64,000 nt of DNA. Origin: Bradyrhizobium ottawaense (GTDB taxonomy: Bacteria > Pseudomonadota > Alphaproteobacteria > Rhizobiales > Xanthobacteraceae). This document shows positions 16,980 to 29,976 of the stretch, piece after piece; within the stretch, counting starts at the first letter, position 1, and each line of letters starts with the position of its first letter. The notes beneath the pieces were generated by a model. It saw only the letters and a list, made by a program, of their open reading frames with translations, did no database searches and was not told the origin of the DNA. The stretch is taken from positions 2,146,001 through 2,210,000 of the forward strand of contig NZ_CP029425.2 in NCBI RefSeq assembly GCF_002278135.3, written 5' to 3'. The position numbers and the translations under genes are program-made.

Positions 16980-17230
16980 AGATATAGGGATTTCATAAGT
17001 GGCGCGTGGGTGGGCGAGGGGCGCAATCGCCCCATTCTCCGCTGTCATCCCCGCGCACGCGGGGATCCATAACCACAGGCAGTAGCTGAGGCGCAAATCA
17101 GGTCACTCCGAGTCCTCGCCCAACCTCTCCCTGTGGCTATGGATCCCGGATCTGCGCTGCGCTTGTCCGGGACGACGGGGGTTGTCTTCCGATCTCGGCC
17201 CGCGCCGGCCTTTATGAGATTCCTATATCT
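16980..17230. repeat. Nested inverted repeat, possibly a MITE-like element
   Basis: Outer arms at 16980-16997 and 17213-17230 match in reverse complement at 16 of 18 bases (AGATATAGG...TCATA type). Inside lies a second inverted repeat: 17061-17079 (GGGGATCCATA-ACCACAGG) against 17130-17147. The whole 250-base unit has no coding capacity. Terminal inverted repeats around a noncoding core fit a miniature inverted-repeat element, but no target-site duplication is obvious. The rest of 16889-17393 shows nothing more. Confidence 0.55.
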
Positions 17231-17393
17231 TCGCCATAGCCCTCATCTCGAAAACCTATGTCCGGGGTGGCACTTCAGCACGGTCGAGAATCCCGGCTGT
17301 CGCCCGTGGAAATGCATTCCATTTCCGGCGCGAGCCGCCGGGTCACCGTGAGAAAGTTGCGCCGGATCTGACGGCGCAACGAGGAGTATCGCC

Positions 17394-17477
17394 ATGATGG
17401 ACATCCTGATGCTGGTGCTGGGCTTCGTCTTCTTCGCCCTCGCGATCGGCTACACCTACGCCTGCGAACGGCTGTGA
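17394..17477 (+). CDS. 27-residue membrane peptide at the head of the kdp operon
   Basis: An ATG with an AACGAGGAG ribosome site begins MMDILMLVLGFVFFALAIGY, a single transmembrane helix, ending TYACERL. It ends 11 bases before kdpF and resembles KdpF in size and topology without its sequence. It may be an accessory stabilising peptide of the Kdp complex. The good ribosome site and spacing support it; function is inferred only from position. Confidence 0.65.
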   Translation: MMDILMLVLGFVFFALAIGYTYACERL

Positions 17478-17488
17478 CGGAGCAAACC

Positions 17489-17578
17489 ATGATCTTCGAT
17501 TATGCGCTCGCCGGTGCCGTCTCGTTCGGTCTGCTGGTCTACCTCACCTATGCGCTGCTGCGGCCCGAGCGGTTCTGA
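17489..17578 (+). CDS. kdpF: K+-transporting ATPase subunit F
   Basis: A 29-residue single-helix membrane peptide MIFDYALAGAVSFGLLVYL with the characteristic ending ALLRPERF, a near-universal KdpF signature. KdpF stabilises the KdpABC complex as a lipid-like subunit. A GGAGC site precedes the ATG at 17489. Its length is standard. It is easily missed because it falls below usual gene-calling limits. Followed by a possible GTG-started ORF and then kdpA. Confidence 0.92.
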   Translation: MIFDYALAGAVSFGLLVYLTYALLRPERF

Positions 17579-17581
17579 CCC

Positions 17582-17706
17582 GTGCTGCTGCTCGTCGAAT
17601 TGCTGCTGGCGGACGCGGTGCTCGTCGCCTGCCTGCTGACGGTGCTCCTGCCGCTGTTGCGGGCAAAAAGTCTGAAGGATTGCACCAAGCCTGAAGGGTT
17701 GATTCC

Positions 17707-17710
<4 letters not shown>
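17582..17710 (+). CDS. Possible 42-residue hydrophobic peptide between kdpF and kdpA
   Basis: A GTG four bases after the kdpF stop opens a frame [20 protein letters not shown] with a second hydrophobic run and a polar tail, ending with TGA that overlaps the kdpA ATG (ATGA). The packing suggests translational coupling, but there is no clear ribosome site and the composition could be chance in Leu/Val-rich DNA. Confidence 0.35.
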
Positions 17711-19410
<1,700 letters not shown>

Positions 19411-19428
19411 TTGTCTGGAGTGACCTCC

Positions 19429-21543
<2,115 letters not shown>

Positions 21544-21599
21544 CCGTCCCCGCGCGGTGCAAGGCGCCGCGCGCCATGACGAAGACTTAGGAGACCAAC

Positions 21600-22205
21600 A
21601 TGCTCAGAGAAATCCGCCCCGCCATCGTCCTCTTGCTGGTGCTCACCGCCATCACCGGCCTTGCCTATCCGCTGGCGATGACGGCCATCGCCGGCGCGCT
21701 CTTCCCGGCGCAGGCTCAAGGCAGCCTGATCGAGAAGGACGGCAAGGTGATCGGCTCCGCCCTGATCGGGCAGGAGTTCAGGGACAACAGATACTTCCAC
21801 GGCCGTCTCTCGGCGACGGTGGCGCCCGACCCGAACGATCCGACCAAGACGGTGCCGGCGCCGTACAACGCCGCCAATTCCGGTGGCTCCAACCTCGGCC
21901 CGACCAGCAAGGCGCTGGCCGACCGGCTCAGGGAAGATGTAGACAAGCTCAAGGCTGAGAATCCGAACGCTGCCGTGCCGGTCGACCTGGTGACAACCTC
22001 CGCCAGCGGCCTCGATCCTGATATCTCGCCGGAAGCGGCGCAATTCCAGGTGCCGCGCGTGGCCAGGGCGCGGAATATGCCGGAGGATCAGGTCAAGCAG
22101 ATCGTGACCGCCAATACCGAAGGCCGCTTGTTCGGTCTGATTGGCGAACCCAGGGTTAACGTTCTGGCACTGAATCTCTCGCTGGATCGCGCCGCCGCCA
22201 GGTAG
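21600..22205 (+). CDS. kdpC: K+-transporting ATPase subunit C
   Basis: A 201-residue subunit with one N-terminal membrane anchor ([20 protein letters not shown]) and a periplasmic domain. Hallmarks are [18 protein letters not shown], the [14 protein letters not shown] motif and the C-terminal [15 protein letters not shown]. KdpC contacts KdpB and increases ATP affinity of the pump. The ATG at 21600 follows TAGGAGACC. The gap to kdpB is 56 bases. The full length is conserved. Confidence 0.97.
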   Translation: MLREIRPAIVLLLVLTAITGLAYPLAMTAIAGALFPAQAQGSLIEKDGKVIGSALIGQEFRDNRYFHGRLSATVAPDPNDPTKTVPAPYNAANSGGSNLGPTSKALADRLREDVDKLKAENPNAAVPVDLVTTSASGLDPDISPEAAQFQVPRVARARNMPEDQVKQIVTANTEGRLFGLIGEPRVNVLALNLSLDRAAAR

Positions 22206-22245
22206 CGGTCTAGGCTCGCGTCACGCAGATGATTATATTGGCAAA

Positions 22246-24969
22246 ATGGTCCGAGAGCGCCGCGATCCCGAACAACGTCCGTCGCCCGAGGCGCTGCTGG
22301 AAGCGGCGCGGCGGGAAGGGAGCGCGAGCGGCAAGCTGAAGGTTTTCGTCGGCGCCGCCCCCGGCGTCGGCAAAACCTACGAGATGCTGCAAAGCGCCCA
22401 CGCCAAGCGCAAGGCCGGCATCGACGTCGTGGTCGGCTTCGTCGAGACCCACGGCCGTGCCGAGACCGAGGCGCTGGTGCGCGGGCTCGAAGTGGTCCCG
22501 CGCAAGCGGCTCGACTATCGCGGGCAGATCGTCGAGGAGATGGATCTCGATGCGGTGATCGCGCGCCGGCCGCAGATCGCGTTGGTCGACGAGCTCGCCC
22601 ACACCAATGCGCCCCTTTGCCGCCATCCCAAGCGCTATCTCGACGTCGAGGAATTGCTGTCCCACGGCATCGACGTCTACACCGCCGTCAACATCCAGCA
22701 CATCGAGAGCCTGAACGACGTCGTCGCCCAGATCACCCATGTCAGGGTACGCGAGACCGTGCCGGACTCGGTGTTCGATCGCGCCGACGCGATCGAGCTG
22801 ATCGACCTCACGCCCGACGATTTGATCCAGCGCCTGAAGGAGGGCAAGGTCTATGTGCCCAAGCAGGCCGAGCGTGCGCTGGAGCACTATTTCTCGCCGG
22901 GGAACCTGACGGCGTTGCGCGAGCTCGCTTTGCGCCGCACGGCGGAGCGGGTCGACGAGCAGCTCCTCAATCACATGCAGGCCAATGCGATTCCCGGGCC
23001 CTGGGCCGTCGGCGAGCGCATTCTCGTCTGCGTCAGCGAGGATCCGCGCGCCGCCGGTCTCGTCCGCTACACCAAGCGCCTGGCGGACCGGCTGCATGCC
23101 CCTTTCACCGCGGTTTCGATCGAGACGCGGCGATCGCTGCAATTGTCCGATGAGCAGCGCGACCGGCTGGCCGATACGCTGCGGCTCGCGGAATCGCTCG
23201 GCGGCGAGGCGTTGACCATTCCGGCGGTCGGTCGCCGCATCGCCGACGACGTCGTCAATTTCGCGCAAGGCAACAACGTCACCCAGATCGTGATCGGCAA
23301 GTCGACCCGCTCGCGCTGGTTCGAGATGACACGCGGCTCGGTCGTCCATGATCTGGTTCGCCGCGCGGGCAACATCACGGTTCATGTCATCGCCGGCGAC
23401 GAGCTGCCGGGCGAGGGGGCGCCCAAGACGGCGGTGCAGACCGCCGTGCGGTCCGAGCCGTTCAATCCGTTGCCTTATCTGAAGGCGCTCGGCATCGTGC
23501 TGATCGGCCTTGGCGCCGCCGAGCTGATTCAGCCGCGGTTCGGCATCGAGAACGTCGACCTCGTGCTGCTGACGGCGGTGGTGGCGGTCGCGGTCCGCTA
23601 CGGACTATGGCCGTCGCTGCTGGCGACTGTCGCGGCCTCGCTCTGTTACAATTTCTTCTTCCTGCCGCCGATCCACACCTTCACGATCACCGACCCGACC
23701 AACGTCGCCGCCTTCGTGCTGTTCATGGTCGTGGCCATACTCGTCTCCAACGTTGCGGCGCGCGTGCGCACCCAGGCCGATGCCGCCATCGGCCGGATCA
23801 GGATGAGCGAGCAGCTCTACGCCTTCAGCCGCAAGCTCGCCGGCACCGCAACGCTCGACGACGTGCTGTGGGCGACGGCCTACCAGATCGCGTTGATGCT
23901 GAAAGTCCGGGTGGTTTTGCTGCTGCCGGAAGCAGGTCTGCTCACGGTGAAATCCGGCTATCCGCCCGAGGACGAGCTCGATCAGGCTGATCTCGCCGCC
24001 GCCAACTGGGCCTGGAGCAACGACCGCCCCGCCGGCCGCGGCTCGGACACGCTGCCGGGTGCAAAACGGCTGTTCCTGCCGATGCGCACCGGGCGCGGCC
24101 CGATCGGGGTGATCGGCATTGACGACGACCGCACCGGTCCGCTGCTGACGCCGGACCAGCGCCGCCTGCTCGATGCGCTGGTCGACCAGGGCGCGCTCGC
24201 GATCGAGCGCGTGCTGCTGGTCGAGGACATGGACCGCGTCAAGCGCACCGTCGAATCCGAGCGGCTGCGCTCGGCGCTCCTGACCTCGATCTCGCACGAT
24301 TTAAAGACGCCGCTCGCCTCGGTGCTGGGGGCGGCCTCCACCATGCGCGATCTCGCCGGCGCGCTTTCCGACACCGAGAAGCGCGACCTGCTCGCGACCG
24401 TGATCGACGAATCCGAGCGGCTGAACCGCTTCATCGCCAATCTGCTCGACATGACCAAGCTCGAGTCGGGTGCCGTCGTGCCCAACGCGGCGCTGCACGA
24501 TCTCGGTGAGATCGTGGGCAGCGCGCTGCGGCGTGCAGCCAAGATTCTCACCGCACACGAGGTCGAGCTGGTGCTGGCCGCCGATCTGCCGATGCTGCAG
24601 CTCGATGCGGTGCTGTTCGAGCAGGTGCTGTTCAACCTGCTCGACAACGCTGCGAGATATTCGCCACCCGAGACCACAATCTCGATCCGCAGCCGGCGTG
24701 ACAGCGATCATGTCGTGCTCGAGATCGCGGACGAGGGGGCCGGCATCCCGCCTGATGAGCTCGAGAGCGTGTTCGACAAGTTCTACCGCGTTCAGAAAGG
24801 CGATCACGTCCGTCCCGGCACGGGGCTCGGGCTCGCCATCTCGCGCGGCTTCGTCGAGGCGATGCGGGGCACGATCTCGGCCGCCAACCGCAGCGACCGC
24901 AGTGGCGCTGTCCTCACCATCCGTCTTCCCGTTCCGGCAGAGAGCCGCGCATTGGATACCGCCGCATGA
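22246..24969 (+). CDS. kdpD: Sensor histidine kinase for K+/osmotic stress
   Basis: A 907-residue membrane sensor kinase controlling kdp expression. Domains in order: KdpD N-terminal ATP-binding domain with Walker A GAAPGVGKT (about 36-44) and DELAHTNAP; a universal-stress-like domain (about 255-385); four membrane helices of the DUF4118 type (about 410-500); a GAF-like region (about 540-660); HisKA with phosphorylated His684 (SISHDLKTP); and HATPase (DNAARYSPP, GTGLGLAIS). The usual APGSRHPKRY stretch reads APLCRHPKRY, a minor variant near the N-terminal signature. It overlaps kdpE by four bases, so the two are translated together. Confidence 0.97.
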   Translation: MVRERRDPEQRPSPEALLEAARREGSASGKLKVFVGAAPGVGKTYEMLQSAHAKRKAGIDVVVGFVETHGRAETEALVRGLEVVPRKRLDYRGQIVEEMDLDAVIARRPQIALVDELAHTNAPLCRHPKRYLDVEELLSHGIDVYTAVNIQHIESLNDVVAQITHVRVRETVPDSVFDRADAIELIDLTPDDLIQRLKEGKVYVPKQAERALEHYFSPGNLTALRELALRRTAERVDEQLLNHMQANAIPGPWAVGERILVCVSEDPRAAGLVRYTKRLADRLHAPFTAVSIETRRSLQLSDEQRDRLADTLRLAESLGGEALTIPAVGRRIADDVVNFAQGNNVTQIVIGKSTRSRWFEMTRGSVVHDLVRRAGNITVHVIAGDELPGEGAPKTAVQTAVRSEPFNPLPYLKALGIVLIGLGAAELIQPRFGIENVDLVLLTAVVAVAVRYGLWPSLLATVAASLCYNFFFLPPIHTFTITDPTNVAAFVLFMVVAILVSNVAARVRTQADAAIGRIRMSEQLYAFSRKLAGTATLDDVLWATAYQIALMLKVRVVLLLPEAGLLTVKSGYPPEDELDQADLAAANWAWSNDRPAGRGSDTLPGAKRLFLPMRTGRGPIGVIGIDDDRTGPLLTPDQRRLLDALVDQGALAIERVLLVEDMDRVKRTVESERLRSALLTSISHDLKTPLASVLGAASTMRDLAGALSDTEKRDLLATVIDESERLNRFIANLLDMTKLESGAVVPNAALHDLGEIVGSALRRAAKILTAHEVELVLAADLPMLQLDAVLFEQVLFNLLDNAARYSPPETTISIRSRRDSDHVVLEIADEGAGIPPDELESVFDKFYRVQKGDHVRPGTGLGLAISRGFVEAMRGTISAANRSDRSGAVLTIRLPVPAESRALDTAA

Positions 24970-25655
24970 GCGCTGCCCCGATCAAGGTCCTGGTCATCGA
25001 CGACGAGCCGCCGATCCGCAAATTGCTGCGGATGGGGCTGACGACGCAAGGCTATGAGATCCTGGAAGCGTCGAACGGCAAGATCGCACTGGAGAAGCTC
25101 GTCGAGGAGCCGGCGCTGATCATCCTCGATCTCGGTCTGCCCGACGTGCAGGGACACGAGCTGCTGCGCACCATCCGCGCACGCAACGAAGGCGTGCCGA
25201 TCGTGGTGTTGTCGAGCCGTGGCGACGAAGCCGGCAAGGTACAGGCGCTCGATCTCGGCGCCGACGATTATCTGACCAAGCCGTTCGGCATGGACGAGCT
25301 GCTGGCCCGCCTGCGCGCGGCGCTGCGGCACCAGCTCCAGGTCCAGGGCGAACGCCCGGTGTTTCGCAGCGGTGATCTCTCGGTCGATCTCGTGCGCCGC
25401 ATCGTCAAGGTCGGCGAGCGCGAGGTGAAGCTGTCGCCGAAGGAATACGACCTCCTGCGCGTGCTGGTGCAGCACGCCGGCAAGGTGCTCACCCACCGCT
25501 TCCTGCTGAGGGAGCTCTGGGACGAATTGACCGACGCGCAATACTTACGCGTCTATGTCCGCCAGCTCCGCCAGAAGATCGAAGCCGACCCGGAGCGGCC
25601 GCAATTTGTGCTGACCGAGACGGGGATCGGGTACCGGTTGAAGGCGGGGGATTAG
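24966..25655 (+). CDS. kdpE: Two-component response regulator, OmpR family
   Basis: A 229-residue cytoplasmic DNA-binding regulator activating kdpFABC. The receiver domain begins IKVLVIDDEPPIRKLLRMGL and carries the phosphoacceptor Asp55 in LIILDLGLPD, with Lys of the LTKPFGMDEL segment. The C-terminal winged helix ends YLRVYVRQLRQKIEADPERP and GIGYRLKAGD, diagnostic of KdpE. The ATG overlaps the kdpD stop (ATGA). It closes the operon; a repeat follows that may help end transcription. Confidence 0.97.
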   Translation: MSAAPIKVLVIDDEPPIRKLLRMGLTTQGYEILEASNGKIALEKLVEEPALIILDLGLPDVQGHELLRTIRARNEGVPIVVLSSRGDEAGKVQALDLGADDYLTKPFGMDELLARLRAALRHQLQVQGERPVFRSGDLSVDLVRRIVKVGEREVKLSPKEYDLLRVLVQHAGKVLTHRFLLRELWDELTDAQYLRVYVRQLRQKIEADPERPQFVLTETGIGYRLKAGD

Positions 25656-25673
25656 GCTCCGACTTCGACAGCC

Positions 25674-25763
25674 CGTAGGGTGGGCAAGGGGCAAAGCGCC
25701 GTGCCCACCATTCTCGCGATTTTGATAAAGGTGGTGGGCACGCTCCGCTTTGCCCACCCTACG
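25674..25763. repeat. Intergenic inverted repeat (GTAGGGTGGGCAAAG family), copy 1
   Basis: The sequence starts CGTAGGGTGGGCAA and ends TTTGCCCACCCTACG, with inner arms GTGCCCACC and GGTGGTGGGCAC, so the whole 90 bases can fold back. A second related copy lies at 29523-29614 on the other side of ku/ligD, giving a matched pair flanking the repair locus. Lies between convergent kdpE and ku. Confidence 0.8.
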
Positions 25764-25790
25764 ATATCGAGTGTCGGGCGAGCGATCCCC

Positions 25791-26675
25791 TCAACCCGCC
25801 TTCCGATGTCGCGCCGTGGACCGATGCGTCTTCTTCGCGGCCCGCTGCCGTCCAGTTGCCCGCCGCGCATGCGACTTCGCGGCCGTCTTCTTGCCGCCAC
25901 GTCCTTTCAGGCTCTGCTTCAGCGCATCCATCAGGCTGACGACGTTGCTGGGGCGCTCCTCGGGCTCCGGCAGCTCGATCTTCTTGCCGCTGGCCTTGCG
26001 TTTCACCAGCGCCTTCAGCGCGTTCTCGTACTCGTCCTTGAACTTGCCGGGGTCGAAATGGGCGGCCTTGGTCTGGAGAATGTGGCCCGCGAGCTCGACC
26101 ATGTCCTTGGTGATCTTCGGGCTCTTGATGTCTTCGAAGAACTGGTCCTCGTCGCGCAGTTCGTAAGGAAAGCGCAGCGTGGTGCCGAGCAGGCCCTTGC
26201 CGAGCGGCTCGATCGCCATGATGTGCTCGCGGTTGGTGAGCACGATCTTGGCGAGCGCCACGCGCTCCTGGTCCTTCATGGCGTCGCGGATCACCGCAAA
26301 GGCATCGACCGCGGCCTTGCCGTCGGGTGCAAGGTAATAGGGATGGTTGAGGTAACGCTGGTCGATCTCCTCGCTCGGCACGAAGCTCTCGATGTCGATG
26401 GTGTGGTTGCTCTCGATCTGGACCGCCTCGAGCTCTTCCGGCTCGATCTCGACGTATTTGCCCTTGCGCAGCTCATAGCCGCGGCCCTTCTGGTCGCTCT
26501 CGACGACATCGCCGGTCTCGGCATCGATCATCTGCTGCTTGAGCCGGTTGCCGGTCTCGCGGTTGATCAGATGAAACCGCGTCTTCTCGGCCGCCGTGGT
26601 CGCCGGATAAAGCACGACCGGGCAGCTGACCAGCGAGAGCTTCAACGTTCCCTTCCAATAGGCGCGCGGGGCCAT
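25791..26675 (-). CDS. ku: Ku-family DNA end-binding protein (non-homologous end joining)
   Basis: A 294-residue bacterial Ku. It opens MAPRAYWKGTLKLSLVSCPV, the classic Ku-core start, continues with RFHLINRETGNRLKQQMID and ends in a long Lys/Arg/Ala-rich tail (about 255-294) that in bacterial Ku proteins helps DNA threading and ligase recruitment. Ku dimers encircle broken ends and load LigD. The ATG at 26675 was chosen for its GGAGAATGG site and match to the family; the frame extends to 26813 without a ribosome site. Divergent from ligD, sharing an intergenic region with overlapping stress-promoter-like boxes. Confidence 0.96.
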   Translation of the reverse strand: MAPRAYWKGTLKLSLVSCPVVLYPATTAAEKTRFHLINRETGNRLKQQMIDAETGDVVESDQKGRGYELRKGKYVEIEPEELEAVQIESNHTIDIESFVPSEEIDQRYLNHPYYLAPDGKAAVDAFAVIRDAMKDQERVALAKIVLTNREHIMAIEPLGKGLLGTTLRFPYELRDEDQFFEDIKSPKITKDMVELAGHILQTKAAHFDPGKFKDEYENALKALVKRKASGKKIELPEPEERPSNVVSLMDALKQSLKGRGGKKTAAKSHARRATGRQRAAKKTHRSTARHRKAG

Positions 26676-26704
26676 TCCATTCTCCAGCGTTTTCAAGGCG
26701 TTTT

Positions 26705-26737
26705 GGAACCCCAACCGCCCCGCGGGGTTTTGGTTCC
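26705..26737. promoter_or_regulatory. Overlapping divergent EcfG-type promoters of ku and ligD
   Basis: Plus strand: GGAAC (26705-26709), 16 bases, GGTT (26726-26729), leading to ligD. Minus strand: GGAAC (26733-26737 read in reverse), 16 bases, GGTT (26713-26716 in reverse), leading to ku. Both match the alphaproteobacterial general-stress consensus GGAAC-N16/17-CGTT except at the first base of the -10. Leaders would be about 55 and 30 bases. The region is a near-palindrome. Confidence 0.65.
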
Positions 26738-26793
26738 GGATGGGACTTTGGCCGTGATAGGCTTGAATCCCCGAAAGAGAAGCGGGACCGGTC

Positions 26794-29481
26794 GTGCTGC
26801 AAAAACTCTCCACTTACCGACAGAAGCGTGATTTCGAGAAGACACCGGAGCCGTCGGGCAAGACGGCGGTGACGCCGTCGAAGCAGCGGCGCTTCGTGAT
26901 CCAGAAGCACGATGCGAGCCGGCTGCATTATGATCTCAGGCTCGAATTCGACGGCGTGTTCAAGTCCTGGGCGGTGACCAAGGGTCCCTCGCTCGATCCG
27001 CACGACAAGCGGCTGGCGGTCGAGGTCGAGGACCATCCGCTCGACTATGGCGATTTCGAAGGCACGATTCCGGAAGGGCAATACGGCGGCGGCACGGTGA
27101 TGCTGTGGGATCGCGGCACCTGGGAGTCGGAAGATCCCGAACGCGGCTTCAAGAAGGGCGATCTGAAGTTCACACTGCATGGGGACAAGCTGCAGGGAAG
27201 CTGGGTCCTGGTCCGCATGCGCAACGACCGTACCGGCGGCAAGCGCACCAACTGGCTCTTGATCAAGCACCGCGACGAATTCGTCCGCGAAGGGGCCAAG
27301 AACGACATTCTCGACGAGGACAAATCGGTCGCCTCCGGCCGTGCGATGGAGCAGATCGCCGAGGGCAAGGGGCGCGCGCCAAAGCCGTTCATGCTGGCCA
27401 AGGGTGCCAAGACCAAGGCCGACGCGGTCTGGCAATCCAACCGGGCCGAGGAAGCGAAAGGGCAAACGGTCAAGCCGGCGCCACGTACGGCGTTGAAGGG
27501 CGGCAAGATCTCTAAGAGCGGGGCGGCGAAGAAGAAGGCCACAACTGCCACCAGTGGCAAGAAGGTCACCGAGATGCCGGACTTCGTGCCGCCGCAGCTC
27601 TGCACCTCGGTCGAGCGGCCGCCGGGCGGCGAGGGCTGGTGCCACGAGATCAAATTCGACGGCTACCGCGTGCAGCTCCGGGTCGAGGACGGCAAGGCGA
27701 CGCTGAAGACGCGCAAGGGCCTCGACTGGACCGACAAGTTCGCCTCGATCGCGAACGAGGCGGCTGCGCTGCCGGACGTGATGATCGACGGGGAGATCGT
27801 GGCGCTCGATCACGACGGTGCGCCGAATTTCTCCTCGCTCCAGGCCGCGCTGTCGGACGGCAAGACTGAAGAGCTGATCTTCTTTGCCTTTGACCTCCTG
27901 TTCGCGGAGGATCTCGATTTTCGGCGTCTGCCGCTCGGCGAGCGCAAGGCGCGGCTGAAGCAGCTGCTGGGAGCGCGCAGGCGGAAATCGGCTCAGATCC
28001 GCTATGTCGAGCATTTCGAGAGCGGCGGCGATGCGGTGCTGCAATCGGCCTGCAAGCTCGAGCTGGAGGGCGTGGTGTCAAAGAAGCTGGAGGCGCCCTA
28101 TCGCTCCGGCCGCACCGAGAGTTGGACCAAGGCAAAGTGCCGTGCTGGCCATGAGGTCGTGATCGGCGGCTACAAGACCACCAACGGCAAATTCCGTTCG
28201 CTGATGGCCGGCGTGCATCGCGGCGATCATCTTGTTTTCGTCGGCATGGTCGGCACCGGCTTCGGCGCGGACAAGGTCAAGCGCATCATGCCGTCCCTGA
28301 AGGCCATGGAGGCCAAGGAGAGCCCCTTCGGCGGCAAGAACGCGCCGAAGAAGAGCCGCGAGGTGCACTGGCTGAAGCCGGAACTCGTCGCCGAGATCGA
28401 GTTCGCCGGCTTCACCGCCGACGGCAATATCCGCCAGGCCGCGTTCAAGGGCCTGCGGCAGGACAAGCCCGCCGAGGAAGTCGAGGCGGAGACGCCTGTC
28501 GACACCGAGCTCGCCGAGCCCACGCCCCGCAAGCGCGCGGCGAAGACAGCCAAGCGATCGAAGGACACCGGCACCGCCGAGGTGATGGGCGTCGTCATCT
28601 CCAAGCCGGACAAGGAGCTGTGGCCCGACGGCGGTGACGGCGAGGGCGTGACGAAGCTGGATCTCGCGCGCTATTTCGAGGCGGTCGGGACCTGGATGAT
28701 CGAACATCTGAAAGGGCGCCCGTGCTCGATCGTGCGTGCGCCCGACGGCATCGGCGGCGAGACGTTCTTCCAGCGTCATGCCATGCAGGGCACCTCGAAT
28801 TTGCTCGAGCTGGCCAAGGTCTCGGGCGATCGCAAGCCGTATTTGCAGATCGATCGCGTCGAAGGGCTGGCCGCCGTCGCGCAGATCGGCGGCGTCGAGC
28901 TGCATCCCTGGAACTGCGCGCCTGATGCCTACGATACGCCGGGCCGGCTGGTGTTCGATCTCGATCCGGCGCCGGATGTGGAGTTCGCCGATGTCGTCGA
29001 GGCCGCCAAGGACATGCGTCAGCGGCTCACGGACCTCGGCATGGAGAGCTTCTGCAAGACCACGGGCGGCAAGGGCCTGCACGTGGTGGTGCCGCTGCTC
29101 CACGGCGCGCGCGACAAGGTGAGCTGGAAGGAAGCCAAGGCCTTCGCGCAGGGCGTCTGCCAGTGGATGGCCGACGACGATCCAGAGCGCTATCTGCTCA
29201 ACATGTCGAAGAAGCTACGCAAGGGGAAGATCTTCCTCGACTATCTCCGTAACGACCGGATGTCGACGGCGGTGGCCCCGCTGTCGCCGCGTGCGCGGGC
29301 CGGAGCCACGGTTTCGATGCCCGTCACGTGGGCGCAGGTCAAGAGCGATCTCGATCCGAAGCGCTATACGCTGCGGACCGTGCCGGGCCTGCTGCCGCGG
29401 TCGAAGGCGTGGGAGGGCTATGACGATGCGGCCGCGTCGATCAAGGCGACGATCAAGAAGCTTGCGGAGAAGATGAAGTAG
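26794..29481 (+). CDS. ligD: Multifunctional ATP-dependent DNA ligase D
   Basis: An 895-residue NHEJ enzyme with the order phosphoesterase-ligase-polymerase. The 3'-phosphoesterase domain (about 30-190) has [15 protein letters not shown] with the metal/catalytic His39, Asp47 and Arg49, plus [13 protein letters not shown] Lys/Ala-rich linker follows (about 195-250). The ligase domain has nucleotidyl Lys287 in EIKFDGYR and an OB fold to about 560. The primase-polymerase domain (about 600-895) contains [13 protein letters not shown] and [13 protein letters not shown]. Translation probably starts at GTG 26794. It repairs double-strand breaks with the divergent Ku. The linker [17 protein letters not shown] is typical of rhizobial LigD. 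Confidence 0.96.
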   Translation: MLQKLSTYRQKRDFEKTPEPSGKTAVTPSKQRRFVIQKHDASRLHYDLRLEFDGVFKSWAVTKGPSLDPHDKRLAVEVEDHPLDYGDFEGTIPEGQYGGGTVMLWDRGTWESEDPERGFKKGDLKFTLHGDKLQGSWVLVRMRNDRTGGKRTNWLLIKHRDEFVREGAKNDILDEDKSVASGRAMEQIAEGKGRAPKPFMLAKGAKTKADAVWQSNRAEEAKGQTVKPAPRTALKGGKISKSGAAKKKATTATSGKKVTEMPDFVPPQLCTSVERPPGGEGWCHEIKFDGYRVQLRVEDGKATLKTRKGLDWTDKFASIANEAAALPDVMIDGEIVALDHDGAPNFSSLQAALSDGKTEELIFFAFDLLFAEDLDFRRLPLGERKARLKQLLGARRRKSAQIRYVEHFESGGDAVLQSACKLELEGVVSKKLEAPYRSGRTESWTKAKCRAGHEVVIGGYKTTNGKFRSLMAGVHRGDHLVFVGMVGTGFGADKVKRIMPSLKAMEAKESPFGGKNAPKKSREVHWLKPELVAEIEFAGFTADGNIRQAAFKGLRQDKPAEEVEAETPVDTELAEPTPRKRAAKTAKRSKDTGTAEVMGVVISKPDKELWPDGGDGEGVTKLDLARYFEAVGTWMIEHLKGRPCSIVRAPDGIGGETFFQRHAMQGTSNLLELAKVSGDRKPYLQIDRVEGLAAVAQIGGVELHPWNCAPDAYDTPGRLVFDLDPAPDVEFADVVEAAKDMRQRLTDLGMESFCKTTGGKGLHVVVPLLHGARDKVSWKEAKAFAQGVCQWMADDDPERYLLNMSKKLRKGKIFLDYLRNDRMSTAVAPLSPRARAGATVSMPVTWAQVKSDLDPKRYTLRTVPGLLPRSKAWEGYDDAAASIKATIKKLAEKMK

Positions 29482-29522
29482 GGTGGATTAGACGGCGCAG
29501 CCCCTGCTCCAGCCGCGACACT

Positions 29523-29614
29523 CGTAGCGTGGGCAAAGCGAAGCGTGCCCACCACCTTCTTGTTGCGGCGAGGGAAGGTGGGCACGGCGCAAGAGCGCCT
29601 TTGCCCACCCTACG
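29523..29614. repeat. Intergenic inverted repeat (GTAGGGTGGGCAAAG family), copy 2
   Basis: Starts CGTAGCGTGGGCAAAGCG and ends TTTGCCCACCCTACG, with inner GTGCCCACC and GGTGGGCAC arms; the same family as 25674-25763. It lies 42 bases after ligD, between convergent genes, where it could serve as a bidirectional stop for transcription. Confidence 0.8.
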
Positions 29615-29631
29615 AAATCCTCGCTGGGTCG

Positions 29632-29796
29632 CTAGATCCGTCCCATCAGCAGCAGGATCAGCAGAATGACGATGACCAGTCCGAGGCCGCCGCCGCCGTA
29701 ATAGCCGGTGCCGTAGAACGGGCCGCCGCCGATGCCGCTGAAGCCGCCAAGCAGGGCGATGACCAGAATGATCAGAATGATCGTACCGATTGACAT
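29632..29796 (-). CDS. DUF3309-family small membrane protein
   Basis: A 54-residue peptide, MSIGTIILIILVIALLGGF, a glycine/tyrosine-rich middle and a second helix ending LLILLLMGRI: two short transmembrane segments with a Gly-rich turn, the pattern of DUF3309 proteins found in many rhizobia. The ATG at 29796 has a GAGGAGATT site. Function is unknown; such peptides are often stress-induced, and a stress-type promoter sits 60 bases upstream here. Confidence 0.88.
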   Translation of the reverse strand: MSIGTIILIILVIALLGGFSGIGGGPFYGTGYYGGGGLGLVIVILLILLLMGRI

Positions 29797-29856
29797 GCGA
29801 ATCTCCTCAGCCCTTTGTTGCAAGGGTCGTTTGCACCTGTCCCCTCGTGCGAGGGC

Positions 29857-29881
29857 AACTTGCCGCAGGGTTTTAGGTTCC
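29857..29881 (-). promoter_or_regulatory. EcfG-type promoter of the DUF3309 gene
   Basis: Minus strand GGAAC (29877-29881), a 16-base spacer, then AGTT (29857-29860): a match to GGAAC-N16/17-CGTT with one mismatch. Transcription would start near 29850, leaving a leader of about 50 bases to the ATG at 29796, a normal distance. Confidence 0.6.
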
Positions 29882-29976
29882 GTTTTTGAAACAGGGCCAC
29901 AGGTCCAAGTTGCATGGAACCTTTGCCGCGTCGTCCGGCATGACTATGTGAGGATCGATCATCACGGGGCAGGGCC

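Noticed and set aside
29882..29976. EcfG-type promoter for the polyhydroxyalkanoate-system gene (GGAAC near 29917)
   Set aside because: A GGAAC is present on the plus strand, but no GTT-containing -10 lies 16-17 bases downstream.
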